Assembly (NCBI RefSeq): GCF_016765775.1 | Contig: NZ_JAESVN010000006.1 | Coordinates: 124,001-188,000 of the forward strand | DNA: 64,000 nucleotides | Source of the DNA: Szabonella alba | GTDB taxonomy: Bacteria > Pseudomonadota > Alphaproteobacteria > Rhodobacterales > Rhodobacteraceae | Direction of reading: 5' to 3' | Shown: positions 1 through 8,548 of the stretch, piece after piece | How the letters are laid out: the number at the start of each line of letters is the position of its first letter | Numbering within the stretch: the stretch's first letter is position 1 | Position numbers and translations under genes: made by a program | The notes under the pieces: generated by a model | The model's input: only the letters and a program-made list of their open reading frames with translations | Told to the model about the DNA's origin: nothing | Database searches by the model: none

Positions 1-557
1 AACCCGTTGCTGTCGATGTTCAGCACCGAATAGCTGCGCCCGCCCGGCAGGGTTTCGGTGAATCGTTCCTTCTGGCACAGCCCGCCCTGACCGACCGGCG
101 CATTCTGGCAGCGCGGCAAACCGCCCATTGGTCCCTGCGGTTCATTCACTTCCTGAAAGATCCCGTTGGGGGCCTGCGGCAGTTCCTCACCATTGATCCA
201 GATGCGGCCTTCACGCAGTTGCACCGTATCGCCGGGCAGGCCGATCAGGCGCTTGATGAAATCCGACCCGTTGACCGGGTGACGGAAGACCGCGACATCG
301 CCGCGTTCGGGTTCGGAAAAGAACAGCCGCCCCTCGAAGGGACAGGCCGAAAACGGGCAGGAAAAGCGCGAATAACCATAGGCCATCTTGTTGACGAACA
401 GGAAATCACCGATCAGCAGCGTATCCTTCATCGACCCCGAGGGGATCCAGAACGGCTGAAAGAACAGGGTCCGGAACACCCCGGCAATCAGCAGCGCATA
501 GACGATGGTCTTGATCGTCTCGACAATGCCGCCTTCGGATTTTGCCTTGCTGGCCAT
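1..557 (-). CDS. lepB: Signal peptidase I, 3' end cut by window edge
   Basis: Type I signal peptidase, which removes Sec/Tat signal peptides on the periplasmic face of the inner membrane. About 185 residues are visible; the C-terminus lies outside the window. A hydrophobic anchor at about residues 15-33 is followed by the catalytic serine in PSGSM (Ser42) and the general-base lysine in FIKRLIGLPGD (Lys102), the Ser/Lys dyad of family S26. A Cys-Pro pair around residues 67-73 sits in the insert common in alphaproteobacterial LepB. The start is the ATG at 555-557. acpS ends 57 bases upstream on the same strand, so co-transcription with acpS and pdxJ is likely. Confidence 0.95.
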   Translation of the reverse strand, partial: MASKAKSEGGIVETIKTIVYALLIAGVFRTLFFQPFWIPSGSMKDTLLIGDFLFVNKMAYGYSRFSCPFSACPFEGRLFFSEPERGDVAVFRHPVNGSDFIKRLIGLPGDTVQLREGRIWINGEELPQAPNGIFQEVNEPQGPMGGLPRCQNAPVGQGGLCQKERFTETLPGGRSYSVLNIDSNG

Positions 558-614
558 GTGGTTTCGCGCCCTGTTTGTGCTGTGCCGCGCTTCTTGCGCT
601 TGTGAGGGTCAGAG

Positions 615-1040
615 TCAAGCCGGGGGCTGTTTCGGGTCGGTCTCGATCATACGGGCCTCGATCACCACAAAGGCCTGCGCCCAGGGGTGATCGTCGGTCA
701 GCGTCACATGCACCAACGCCTCATGCCCCGGCGGGGTCATTGCAGCCAGACGTTCGGCGGCCCAGCCGGTCAGATGCATGACGGGCTGGCCCGTGGCAAG
801 GTTCGACACCGCCATGTCGCGCCACGAAATCCCCATGCGCAAACCCGTTCCCAACGCCTTGGAACAGGCCTCCTTGGCAGCCCATCGCTTGGCATAGGTG
901 CCCGCCTCATCCTTGCGCGACGCGGCCTTGCGCTGCTCGCGTTCGGTAAAGACACGGTTGCGGAACCGGTCGCCAAAACGCTCCAGCGTGGCGGCGATCC
1001 GCTCGATATTCGCCAGATCCGTGCCAATGCCAAGGATCAC
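615..1040 (-). CDS. acpS: Holo-[acyl-carrier-protein] synthase
   Basis: Transfers 4'-phosphopantetheine from CoA to a serine of acyl carrier protein, activating it for fatty-acid synthesis. The 141-residue product opens with [14 protein letters not shown], containing the Mg-binding Asp of the family, and has the second signature [15 protein letters not shown] at about residues 59-73. The start is a GTG at 1038-1040 because the conserved N-terminus begins there; an in-frame upstream extension would run into the pdxJ end and has no family match. It lies between pdxJ and lepB on the same strand, the usual order in this family. Confidence 0.93.
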   Translation of the reverse strand: MILGIGTDLANIERIAATLERFGDRFRNRVFTEREQRKAASRKDEAGTYAKRWAAKEACSKALGTGLRMGISWRDMAVSNLATGQPVMHLTGWAAERLAAMTPPGHEALVHVTLTDDHPWAQAFVVIEARMIETDPKQPPA

Positions 1041-1089
1041 CGTGGCCCGTCCCCGTTCCGCCCATCCTGCCGCTGACCGCGCATCCCGC

Positions 1090-1848
1090 TCAGGCCAGCC
1101 GCGCGCGGGCCGCATCCATGCGGCGGCGCATTTCCTCGATGGCCGGGCCAAGGCCCCGGAACACTGCCTCTCCCATCAGGAAATGGCCGATATTCAGTTC
1201 CACCACCTGTGGAAAGACCGCGACATGGGTGGCAGTTTCATAATCCAGCCCATGGCCCATATGCACCTCAAGACCCAGCGCATGGGCCTCTTCCGCGCCC
1301 CGGCGAAGCGCCTCCAGTTCGGTCGCCGCCTCGGCCTCGCGCCCTTCGGCCCGCAGATCGCAATAATGCCCGGTATGCAGTTCGACCACTGCAGCACCAA
1401 TCCGCGCCGAGGCGGCGATCTGCGCCGTCTCATGCCCGATGAACATCGAGACCCGGCTGCCTGCCTCCCGCAGTGGCGCGATGAAGGCGGCAAGCCGTGC
1501 CTCGTCGCCCGCCACATCCAGCCCGCCCTCGGTCGTCCGTTCCTCGCGCTTTTCCGGCACGACGCAGATGGCATGGGGCTTGTGGCGCAGCGCAATGGCC
1601 TGCATTTCCGCCGTCGCAGCACATTCGAAATTCAGTGGCAGCGAAATCCCCGCCATCAGCGCCTCGATATCTCCGTCGCGGATATGGCGGCGATCTTCGC
1701 GCAGATGGGCGGTGATGCCGTCGGCCCCGGCCGCCTCGGCCAGCAATGCCGCGCGCAACGGGTCGGGCAGCGCCCCGCCGCGCGCATTGCGCAGCGTTGC
1801 CACATGGTCGATATTCACACCCAGTCTGAGCCGTCCGGCGGTTTGCAT
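1090..1848 (-). CDS. pdxJ: Pyridoxine 5'-phosphate synthase
   Basis: Condenses 1-deoxy-D-xylulose 5-phosphate with 3-amino-2-oxopropyl phosphate to form pyridoxine 5'-phosphate, the last ring-forming step of DXP-dependent vitamin B6 synthesis. The 252-residue product has the PdxJ hallmarks [13 protein letters not shown] at the N-terminus, a central ELHTGHYCD stretch and a C-terminal ELNIGHF motif. The start is the ATG at 1846-1848, directly before the conserved N-terminus. The acpS start lies 49 bases downstream, consistent with a pdxJ-acpS-lepB transcription unit. Confidence 0.95.
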   Translation of the reverse strand: MQTAGRLRLGVNIDHVATLRNARGGALPDPLRAALLAEAAGADGITAHLREDRRHIRDGDIEALMAGISLPLNFECAATAEMQAIALRHKPHAICVVPEKREERTTEGGLDVAGDEARLAAFIAPLREAGSRVSMFIGHETAQIAASARIGAAVVELHTGHYCDLRAEGREAEAATELEALRRGAEEAHALGLEVHMGHGLDYETATHVAVFPQVVELNIGHFLMGEAVFRGLGPAIEEMRRRMDAARARLA

Positions 1849-1995
1849 CGCGTCGTCCCTCGCATCATCCCTTGCGGCGCGCCGGACGATCCGCCCGCAG
1901 CGCCGCCTGCCGCCGCCAAGGTAGGAGCCGGACCGCGCCAAGGCCAGCGGAAAATCGCCGCATCCCACCCGCGCGGGCCACCGGAGAACCGCCCG

Positions 1996-2670
1996 TCAGG
2001 GTGCGCCCGGTGCATCATCCGCGCCCGGTGCCGGGGTCGTGGATTTCGCTTCGATCGCGGCAAGGCGTTTCTCAAGCCGTTCGCGCAGCTTCTTCTTGCG
2101 CCGGTTCTGATAGGCGATGATGACCGGCAGGCTGATGTAAAAGCAGATCCCGCCCGCAACGATCCCGGGCAGGATGCCGCCCACCAGATAGGGATACCAG
2201 ACCGAGCGGACAAAACGGAACAGCCGGTCCCAATGCGCCGGTTCCCCGCTGAAGGGCGAGGCCAGATTGTGCCAAAGTTCATTGCCAGCCTGTCCGAAGG
2301 CGGTGAAAATCTCCAGCGCGGGCATTTCACCGGGCCGGCCCAGAATCCAGTTGCCGAATTCCACGCCAAAGGCCGCGATGAAGGGAAAGGTGATCGGATT
2401 GCCGAAAAACGTCGCCATAAGCGAGGCAAGGATATTGCCGCGCATGATCCATGCCAGCCCCGCAGCGCCCAGAAAGTGAAATCCGAACAACGGGGTGAAG
2501 GAGATGAAGACCCCGGCAAAGATACCGCGCGCGATGCGGTGGGGCGCATCGGGCAGACGCCGCAACCGGTGGTTCACATAGGACGCCGCCCGGGCCCAGC
2601 CCCCACGAGGCCAGAGGCTTTCGAGGATGACCCGCCCCCAGCTACGCTTGTCCCGACGCTTGAAAACCAT
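1996..2670 (-). CDS. DUF2062 membrane protein
   Basis: A 224-residue integral membrane protein of the DUF2062 family (COG3216). Visible are the family stretch FAGVFISFTPLFGFH at about residues 50-64, a GNPITFPF motif at about 91-98, two to three hydrophobic segments, and a basic, probably cytoplasmic C-terminal tail with an RRKKKLRERLEKR run. The biochemical role of the family is not established. It sits between rel and pdxJ, 19 bases after the rel stop, so it is probably transcribed with rel. The 147 bases between this gene and pdxJ hold no recognisable gene. Confidence 0.88.
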   Translation of the reverse strand: MVFKRRDKRSWGRVILESLWPRGGWARAASYVNHRLRRLPDAPHRIARGIFAGVFISFTPLFGFHFLGAAGLAWIMRGNILASLMATFFGNPITFPFIAAFGVEFGNWILGRPGEMPALEIFTAFGQAGNELWHNLASPFSGEPAHWDRLFRFVRSVWYPYLVGGILPGIVAGGICFYISLPVIIAYQNRRKKKLRERLEKRLAAIEAKSTTPAPGADDAPGAP

Positions 2671-2689
2671 CTTCGCCCGTTCCGGCCTT

Positions 2690-4807
2690 TCAGGGCTTGC
2701 GCTTCAGATCGCGCCGCCGGGCGACCTCGGCCACATCCGTCTCGGCCTCAAGCGCGGTCATCACCATATGCAGATGCTCTACATCCCGCAGATCAACGTC
2801 AACCAGCAAACGATAGAAGTCGGGCTTGCGGTCGATGAACTGCAGGTCCGAGATATTGGCCTTCTGCTCTCCGATCAAGGTGCAGACCCGCCCCAGCACG
2901 CCCGCATCGTTGGAAATCGTCAGATCAAGGCCCACGGTATTGACTGGCGCATGGCGCCCCGAATGCCAGTTGAGATCAACCCAACGTTCGGGCTGCTCCT
3001 CCAGTTCCTCCAATGCGGGGCAGTCGATGGCATGCACCACGACGCCCTTGCCGCGATAGGTGATGCCAACGATCCGTTCCCCCGGCAGGGGCTGACAGCA
3101 AGGCGCGCGCTCATAGGTCTGTTCAGGGCTCAGCCCGACCACGGGGCGTCGGGCATCCACCTCATCGCCCGACTGGCGTTCAAGTTCGGGATACAGCGTT
3201 TCCAGAACCTTGCGCGCATTCAGTTCGGCACTTCCCAGACGGGCCAGCAGATCCTGTTCATCGGCAAGGCCCAGTATCTTGGCCGCCGTGCGCAGCGCCT
3301 TGTCCGTCGCCTTGCGCCCGACATGGTCAAAGGCCGCCCGGGCCAGTTCCTGCCCCAGCCGGATGAAGCGGCTGCGATCCTCTTCGCGCAAGCTGCGGCG
3401 GATCGCGGCCTTGGCCCGGCCTGTGGTGACAATGTCGATCCAGCTTGCCTGCGGACGCTGGCCCTCAGCGGTGATGATCTCGACCGACTGCCCGTTCTTG
3501 AGCCGTGTCCAGAGCGGCACGCGGATCCCGTCCACCTTGGCCGAAACGCAGGCATTGCCGATGCGGGTATGGATGGCATAGGCGTAATCCAAAGGCGTGG
3601 CACCGCGCGGCAACTGGATCACATCGCCCTTGGGCGTGAAGCAGAAAACCTGATCGGTATACATTTCCAGCTTCACGTTTTCCATGAAGTCGTCGTGATC
3701 GGCCTCATCCAGCCGTTCCGAGAGGCTCGCCACCCATTTCGCCGGATCGACGGCAAAGGGGTTCTGGGCGCGCACGCCCTCACGATAGGACCAGTGGGCT
3801 GCCACGCCCGCCTCGGCGACCTCATGCATCTGGCGGGTGCGGATCTGCACCTCCACCCGTTTGCCGTCGCGGCCCGAAACCGTGGTGTGGATGGACCGGT
3901 AGCCGTTCATCTTGGGCTGGCTGATATAATCCTTGAACCGCCCCGGCACCGCGCGCCAGCGTTGATGGATCACCCCCAGCACACGATAGCAATCCGCCTC
4001 GGACCCGGTGATGATGCGAAAGCCGTAAATGTCGGACAGGCGCGAAAAGGCCAGATCCTTTTCCTGCATCTTGCGCCAGACGGAATAGGGCTTCTTGGCG
4101 CGACCGTAAACATCGGCCTCGATCCCGGCGCGGTCAAGTTCGGTGCGGATATCGGCGGTGATCTTGTAGACCACATCACCCGCCTCGCGTTGCAGCGTGA
4201 TGAAACGGCGGATGATCGAGTTGCGGGCCTCGGGGTTCAGGACGCGGAAGGCCAGATCCTCCAGTTCCTCACGCATCCATTGCATGCCCATGCGACCGGC
4301 AAGGGGGGCGAAGATCTCCATCGTCTCGCGCGCCTTCTGGGCCTGCTTTTCCGGGCGCATCGACTTGATCGTGCGCATGTTGTGCAGACGGTCGGCCAGT
4401 TTGACAAGGATCACCCGCAAGTCCTTGGACATCGCCATGAACAGCTTGCGGAAATTTTCGGCCTGTTTCGACTGGGCCGAGGACAGTTGCAGATTGGTAA
4501 GTTTGGTCACCCCGTCGACAAGTTCGGCGATCTCATCCCCGAACAGGCGCGCAACTTCCGAATAGGTGGATTTCGTGTCTTCGATCGTGTCATGCAGCAG
4601 CGCCGTCACGATGGTCGCATCGTCCAGCCGCTGTTCGGTCAGGATTGCCGCGACCGCGACGGGATGCGTGAAATAAAGCTCTCCCGAATGACGGAACTGC
4701 CCGTCATGCATCTGCAATCCATAGGCATAGGCCTTGCGGATCAGATCGGCATTGCTGCGCGGATTGTAGTTATGGACGAGCGCGATCAGGTCTTCGACGT
4801 CGATCAT
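2690..4807 (-). CDS. rel: Bifunctional (p)ppGpp synthetase/hydrolase, Rel/SpoT type
   Basis: The single long RSH enzyme typical of alphaproteobacteria, making and degrading (p)ppGpp in the stringent response. The 705 residues hold an HD hydrolase domain with an intact metal site (FTHP His48, LLHD His72-Asp73, IEDT Glu76-Asp77), a synthetase domain at about 190-350 including MNGYRSIHTTV, a TGS domain at about 390-450 (CFTPKGDVIQLPRGATPLDYAY), a zinc-finger/helical region with APCCQPLPGE, and a C-terminal ACT domain at about 625-705. The HD residues argue for a bifunctional enzyme rather than a hydrolase-dead RelA. rpoZ lies 27 bases upstream, the classic rpoZ-rel pairing. Confidence 0.95.
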   Translation of the reverse strand: MIDVEDLIALVHNYNPRSNADLIRKAYAYGLQMHDGQFRHSGELYFTHPVAVAAILTEQRLDDATIVTALLHDTIEDTKSTYSEVARLFGDEIAELVDGVTKLTNLQLSSAQSKQAENFRKLFMAMSKDLRVILVKLADRLHNMRTIKSMRPEKQAQKARETMEIFAPLAGRMGMQWMREELEDLAFRVLNPEARNSIIRRFITLQREAGDVVYKITADIRTELDRAGIEADVYGRAKKPYSVWRKMQEKDLAFSRLSDIYGFRIITGSEADCYRVLGVIHQRWRAVPGRFKDYISQPKMNGYRSIHTTVSGRDGKRVEVQIRTRQMHEVAEAGVAAHWSYREGVRAQNPFAVDPAKWVASLSERLDEADHDDFMENVKLEMYTDQVFCFTPKGDVIQLPRGATPLDYAYAIHTRIGNACVSAKVDGIRVPLWTRLKNGQSVEIITAEGQRPQASWIDIVTTGRAKAAIRRSLREEDRSRFIRLGQELARAAFDHVGRKATDKALRTAAKILGLADEQDLLARLGSAELNARKVLETLYPELERQSGDEVDARRPVVGLSPEQTYERAPCCQPLPGERIVGITYRGKGVVVHAIDCPALEELEEQPERWVDLNWHSGRHAPVNTVGLDLTISNDAGVLGRVCTLIGEQKANISDLQFIDRKPDFYRLLVDVDLRDVEHLHMVMTALEAETDVAEVARRRDLKRKP

Positions 4808-4834
4808 GCCCGTCCGCTTTCACCCAGTCCGACG

Positions 4835-5188
4835 TCAGTTCGCGCCTTGCGCTTCCATCAGCGCGCGCAGAAGTTTTTCCTCGGACATGTCGTCACGGGC
4901 GGGGCGATCTGCCTCACCGCCCATCAACAGGGCCATCTGGTCCTCTTCCGGCTCATCCACCTCGATCTGGGTCTGGTGGCTTTCGATCATCCGCTCGCGC
5001 AGGGCATCGGCCGACTGGGTTTCCTCGGCGATCTCACGCAGGCTGACGACCGGATTCTTGTCATTGTCGCGCTCAATCGTCAGCGGCGAACCGGACTGGA
5101 TTTCCCGGGCGCGATGGGCTGCGAGCATGACCAGCTCGAAGCGGTTCGGGACCTTGTCGACGCAATCTTCGACCGTAACGCGGGCCAT
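4835..5188 (-). CDS. rpoZ: RNA polymerase omega subunit
   Basis: The small omega subunit helps fold and assemble the beta-prime subunit and, in proteobacteria, takes part in the ppGpp response. The 117-residue product begins [20 protein letters not shown] and has the conserved AAHRAREI segment at about residues 24-31. The acidic, variable C-terminal half is usual for alphaproteobacteria. A Shine-Dalgarno-like AGAAAGG precedes the ATG at 5186-5188. rel follows 27 bases downstream. A sigma70-like promoter candidate lies about 40 to 65 bases upstream. Confidence 0.95.
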   Translation of the reverse strand: MARVTVEDCVDKVPNRFELVMLAAHRAREIQSGSPLTIERDNDKNPVVSLREIAEETQSADALRERMIESHQTQIEVDEPEEDQMALLMGGEADRPARDDMSEEKLLRALMEAQGAN

Positions 5189-5225
5189 GGGGAAACCTTT
5201 CTGCCTTGGGAAGCGAGGAAGCGTC

Positions 5226-5254
5226 TATGTAAGCCCATGCGCGAAGCTTGACAA
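5226..5254 (-). promoter_or_regulatory. Candidate sigma70 promoter of rpoZ-rel
   Basis: On the minus strand TTGTCA (5249-5254) and TACATA (5226-5231) are separated by exactly 17 bases, about 40 bases upstream of the rpoZ start. The -35 matches consensus at five of six positions; the -10 is weak. This is a pattern match only. The rest of the roughly 300-base gap between rpoZ and folK holds only the hairpin element at 5426-5476. Confidence 0.45.
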
Positions 5255-5425
5255 GTCGCGAACCAGGACGAAACCGCGTCACAACCGCGCGATTTCCGAA
5301 GATTGCAGGGTCATCCGGCCCAATTGCCACGCCGATCGGCGCGGATCGGGGCGCATCGGGGAATCGCCCGACGCGTCCGCCGTCCGGTAACCGCGCCAAG
5401 AGTGGGGATCAGCCCTCCGGCGCCG

Positions 5426-5476
5426 TTGCCTGCGGCAAAGCCCCCTCCCCCCGAGGTCTTTCTGCCAGGATGAAAG
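5426..5476 (-). repeat. Gene-end element, copy A (hairpin plus conserved tail)
   Basis: Just after the folK stop, read on the minus strand, comes a conserved tail (CTTTCATCCTGGCAGAAAG at 5458-5476), a G-run, and then a stem TTGCC-TGC-GGCAA (5426-5438). Two further copies with the same order follow leuC (38874-38915) and aztD (43573-43638). The position after the stop codon suggests a transcription-end or mRNA 3'-end element. Confidence 0.6.
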
Positions 5477-5491
5477 GGCAAGGACCGCGGA

Positions 5492-6094
5492 TCAGTCCAG
5501 CCGCCGAACCGCGTCACGGTCCCCTTGCGGCAGGGAATTGAGCATGTCGGTCGCGGTCAGGCCGGTCGCGGGGTGGCGCCAGTCGGGCGCGACATCGCAA
5601 AGCGGGACCAGAACAAAGGCGCGGTCGGCGATGCGGGGATGCGGCAGGATCAGGCGGTCGGGCGCTTTCTGCCGCTGCAACGCCGGATCCATCAGCCGCC
5701 AGCGGGATTCAGTCGCGACATCGGGCAGGATCCTGTCACCCATGGCCAGAAGGTCCAGATCCAGCGTCCGCCCCGCCCAGCGGCTGATGCGCAGCCGCGC
5801 ATGACGCGCCTCGACCCGGTGGAGCCGATCCAGAATCTGCACCGGATCGGTTGCGGCATCGGATGTCAGGGGCGGATCAAACGCCGCCACTGCGTTGACA
5901 TAATCGGGGCCAGCCCCGGCGGGAAAGCAGGGTGTTGCGTAAAACGGGCTGATCAGCCGCAGCCGCAGCCCCTCTGCCGCCAGATCCGTCAGCGCCGCGC
6001 GCAGGGTGGCGGCGGGTTGTCGCGCAGGTGTCACCGCGTCATTGGGCAGGTTCGCGCCGAAAGCGACAAGGATCGGCGCTGCAACAGATGTCAT
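5492..6094 (-). CDS. folK: 2-amino-4-hydroxy-6-hydroxymethyldihydropteridine pyrophosphokinase
   Basis: Transfers pyrophosphate from ATP to 6-hydroxymethyl-7,8-dihydropterin in folate synthesis. The 200-residue product has the HPPK features: an N-terminal FGANLPND, SPFYATPCFP at about 52-61, the central AGRTLDLDLLAMGD motif (the DLDLL aspartates bind Mg-ATP) and LPHPRIADRAFVLVPL near the C-terminus. The start is placed at the ATG at 6092-6094, immediately before the conserved beta strand; an in-frame ATG at 6155-6157 would add 21 residues without family support. It diverges from the NYN-domain gene. Confidence 0.93.
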   Translation of the reverse strand: MTSVAAPILVAFGANLPNDAVTPARQPAATLRAALTDLAAEGLRLRLISPFYATPCFPAGAGPDYVNAVAAFDPPLTSDAATDPVQILDRLHRVEARHARLRISRWAGRTLDLDLLAMGDRILPDVATESRWRLMDPALQRQKAPDRLILPHPRIADRAFVLVPLCDVAPDWRHPATGLTATDMLNSLPQGDRDAVRRLD

Positions 6095-6245
6095 CTTTCT
6101 TACACTTTCGTATAGATGCGCTTGAATCGGGAACAAATGACCCGATACTTCGTTCATTCGTTGACGGATTGATAAAGGCCCGACACTCGGGGCCAGTTTA
6201 CCCAGTTATACGGTCCGTCCGCGAATTGATTTGAGGGGACAAGAA

Positions 6246-6824
6246 ATGTTTTACAAGGACGAAAGACTGGCGCTTTTCATTGATGGATCGAACCTCTATG
6301 CCGCCGCCAAGGCGCTGGGGTTCGACATCGACTACAAGCTCCTGCGACATGAGTTCATGCGCCGCGGAAAACTGCTGCGCGCGTTCTACTACACTGCGCT
6401 GCTGGAAAATGATGACTATTCGCCGATTCGGCCGCTGGTCGACTGGCTGCATTACAACGGCTATTCCATGGTGACCAAACCCGCCAAGGAATATACCGAC
6501 AGTCAGGGCCGCCGGAAGGTCAAGGGCAATATGGATATCGAACTGACTGTCGATGCCATGGAGCTTGCGCCGCGCATGGATCATGCGGTGCTGTTTTCGG
6601 GCGATGGCGATTTCCGCCCGCTGGTGGAAAGCCTGCAGCGTCAGGGCGTGCGCGTTTCGGTGGTCTCGACCATCCGCAGCCAGCCGCCGATGATCGCGGA
6701 TGAGTTGCGCCGTCAGGCCGACAATTTCATCGAGCTGGACGAGTTGCGCGAAGTCGTAGGCAGACCGCCGCGCGAGCCGCGCTTTGACCGGGCCGAAACC
6801 ACGGAAACGGTCGAATCGAAGTGA
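6246..6824 (+). CDS. NYN domain (LabA/DUF88-type) protein
   Basis: A 192-residue protein of the LabA/DUF88 group of PIN-like NYN domains, predicted metal-dependent RNases. The acidic positions expected for the active site are visible: [16 protein letters not shown] near the start (first Asp), [10 protein letters not shown] at about 98-107, and [15 protein letters not shown] at about 117-131. It is close in size and motifs to NYN proteins found next to folK in Rhodobacteraceae. The start is the ATG at 6246 behind GAGGGGAC; an in-frame TTG at 6231 overlaps that ribosome site. An intrinsic terminator follows at 6845. No substrate can be assigned from the sequence. Confidence 0.9.
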   Translation: MFYKDERLALFIDGSNLYAAAKALGFDIDYKLLRHEFMRRGKLLRAFYYTALLENDDYSPIRPLVDWLHYNGYSMVTKPAKEYTDSQGRRKVKGNMDIELTVDAMELAPRMDHAVLFSGDGDFRPLVESLQRQGVRVSVVSTIRSQPPMIADELRRQADNFIELDELREVVGRPPREPRFDRAETTETVESK

Positions 6825-6844
6825 TCGTCTGATCTTGCGGAAAG

Positions 6845-6876
6845 GGACGCGCAGCCGCAGGGCCGCGCGTCCTTTT
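6845..6876 (+). terminator. Intrinsic terminator after the NYN gene
   Basis: A perfect 8-bp stem, GGACGCGC (6845-6852) with GCGCGTCC (6865-6872), is followed by TTTT and a second T-rich stretch. It starts 20 bases after the stop codon and fits a rho-independent terminator. Confidence 0.85.
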
Positions 6877-6958
6877 GCATTTTCCGGCGGACAGTCAGCG
6901 GGCCATGCGCGGCTGATCTTGACAGGATGGCGCAGATCGGCCAAAGAACCGCCGCAGT

Positions 6959-7034
<76 letters not shown>

Positions 7035-7088
7035 TTTCCCTTGTTTCGCCCTCTTCGGGATGCAGGCGTGCAGCCCTCACCGGCGGCG

Positions 7089-7418
7089 TCAGGGATGAAA
7101 GAACACTTCTTCCATCGGCGCCCACCATTCCCCTTTCGCCACGCTGTCCAGTTGCCGCTGGCAGGGTCCGCACTGGGCCCACCACTCCTGCGTCACCGGA
7201 TCGGCGGCCATGCGTGCGGCGTCCGCAGGCCAGTCCTGCCCGTGATATTCAAAATGGGAAAACAACAGGTTTTCCGGTTCGCGCAGATAGATCACGAAAT
7301 TGCGGATGTTGCAGTCGCTGATCTTCTTCAGCACATCAGGCCATGCCGCCGCGTGCAGGCGCTTATACTCGGCAATCATTTCCGGCCTGACGCCGATCAC
7401 GCCCCCCATCCGCTGCAT
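7089..7418 (-). CDS. L-rhamnose/L-fucose mutarotase-like protein (COG3254)
   Basis: A 109-residue protein of the RhaM/DUF718 family, which interconverts alpha and beta anomers of 6-deoxyhexoses so that the right anomer reaches the next enzyme. Family signatures are [28 protein letters not shown] near the N-terminus (given here as positions 3-30) and the C-terminal WW and MEEVFFH stretches. A GTG at 7421 and an ATG at 7418 are both possible starts; both overlap the stop codon of the upstream dehydratase gene, indicating translational coupling. Context favours a role in oxidative L-fucose- or L-rhamnose-type catabolism; the exact sugar is not determined. Confidence 0.85.
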   Translation of the reverse strand: MQRMGGVIGVRPEMIAEYKRLHAAAWPDVLKKISDCNIRNFVIYLREPENLLFSHFEYHGQDWPADAARMAADPVTQEWWAQCGPCQRQLDSVAKGEWWAPMEEVFFHP

Positions 7419-8536
7419 CACGCGTCCTTTCGGATGTCGATGTTGAATTCCGCAATCCCCCGCGCGGCCAGCGCATCATGGTCCCAGGCGATGCCGATGC
7501 CGGGGGTTTCCGGCGCATGGGCCATGCCGTTTTCGATATGAAGGCCGGTCTCGGTGATCTCATCCAGTTGCGGGATATATTCCACATAGCGCCCGTTCTG
7601 CACGGCACAGACAAGGCTGACATGCAGTTCCATCAGGAAATGCGGGCAGACCGGCAGATTGAAGCATTCCGCCATATGCGCGACCTTCAGCCAGGGGGTG
7701 ATCCCCCCGATCCGCCCGGCATCGACCTGAATGACCGAGGCCGCCCCCTGCGCGATATATTCCGCGAAATGCCGGACGGAATAGAGGCTTTCGCCAACGG
7801 CAATCGGCATGACCGCCGCGCGCGCCAGATCGACATGGCCCGCAATATCATCGGCGGCCAGCGGCTCCTCGATCCAGGCCAGATCGAAGGGGCGCAGCGC
7901 CTCGGCGCGCCTGCGCGCGGTGTCGCGGGCAAAGCCCTGATTGGCATCGGTCATGATTTCATAGGCTGGCCCCAGCGCATCCCGCATCGCGGCGATGCGC
8001 GCCACATCCTCGGCGGCTGTTGGCTTGCCGATCTTCACCTTGGACCCGGTAAAGCCCTTTTCGCGCGCCGCCAGCGCATCCTCGACCAGTGCCGGAATCG
8101 GGATATGCAGCCAGCCGCCCTCGGTCGTGTAGCAAGGGGCTGCGGGGCGCGCCCCCCCCGCCAGCCGCCACAGGGGCAGACCCGCCCGCTTGCATCGCAG
8201 ATCCCACAGCGCGGTGTCGATGGCCGCCAGCGCGATGGAGGTGATCGCCCCGATCGTCGTGGCATGGGTGGCGAATTCCAGATCATGCCAGATCGCCTCA
8301 ACCTCCTCGGCCTCACGCCCGATCAGGCGGGGGGCCAGGTGATCGGCCAGAAGCCGCATGACCGAGGATCCCCCCGTGCCGATCGTGTAGGAATATCCGA
8401 TACCCACCGCGCCATCGCTGTCGGTGATGGTCACCATCGGGGTTTCCTGACTGACGAAACTCTGGATCGCATCCGTGCGTTTCACCTTGGGGGCAAGGTC
8501 AACCATGGACAGTTGCACGCGTTCGATTCTGGCCAT
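7418..8536 (-). CDS. Enolase-superfamily sugar-acid dehydratase (mandelate racemase type)
   Basis: A 372-residue member of the mandelate racemase/muconate lactonising group, predicted to dehydrate a sugar acid to its 2-keto-3-deoxy derivative. The catalytic layout is complete: KxK at Lys166/Lys168 (GSKVKIG), metal ligands Asp197 (MTDANQGF), Glu223 (WIEEPL) and Glu249 (GESLY), and the Asp272/His299 dyad (QVDAGRIGG, CPHFL). The start ATG follows GAGGGGAC. It sits between a lactonase gene and the mutarotase gene, matching an L-fuconate- or L-rhamnonate-type dehydratase by context. Enolase-superfamily specificity cannot be read from motifs alone. Confidence 0.88.
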   Translation of the reverse strand: MARIERVQLSMVDLAPKVKRTDAIQSFVSQETPMVTITDSDGAVGIGYSYTIGTGGSSVMRLLADHLAPRLIGREAEEVEAIWHDLEFATHATTIGAITSIALAAIDTALWDLRCKRAGLPLWRLAGGARPAAPCYTTEGGWLHIPIPALVEDALAAREKGFTGSKVKIGKPTAAEDVARIAAMRDALGPAYEIMTDANQGFARDTARRRAEALRPFDLAWIEEPLAADDIAGHVDLARAAVMPIAVGESLYSVRHFAEYIAQGAASVIQVDAGRIGGITPWLKVAHMAECFNLPVCPHFLMELHVSLVCAVQNGRYVEYIPQLDEITETGLHIENGMAHAPETPGIGIAWDHDALAARGIAEFNIDIRKDA

Positions 8537-8548
8537 TGTCCCCTCGAT

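Noticed and set aside
2627-5251. An 874-codon plus-strand frame
   Set aside because: It is antisense to rel and rpoZ, which are certain genes. No domain or ribosome site supports it.
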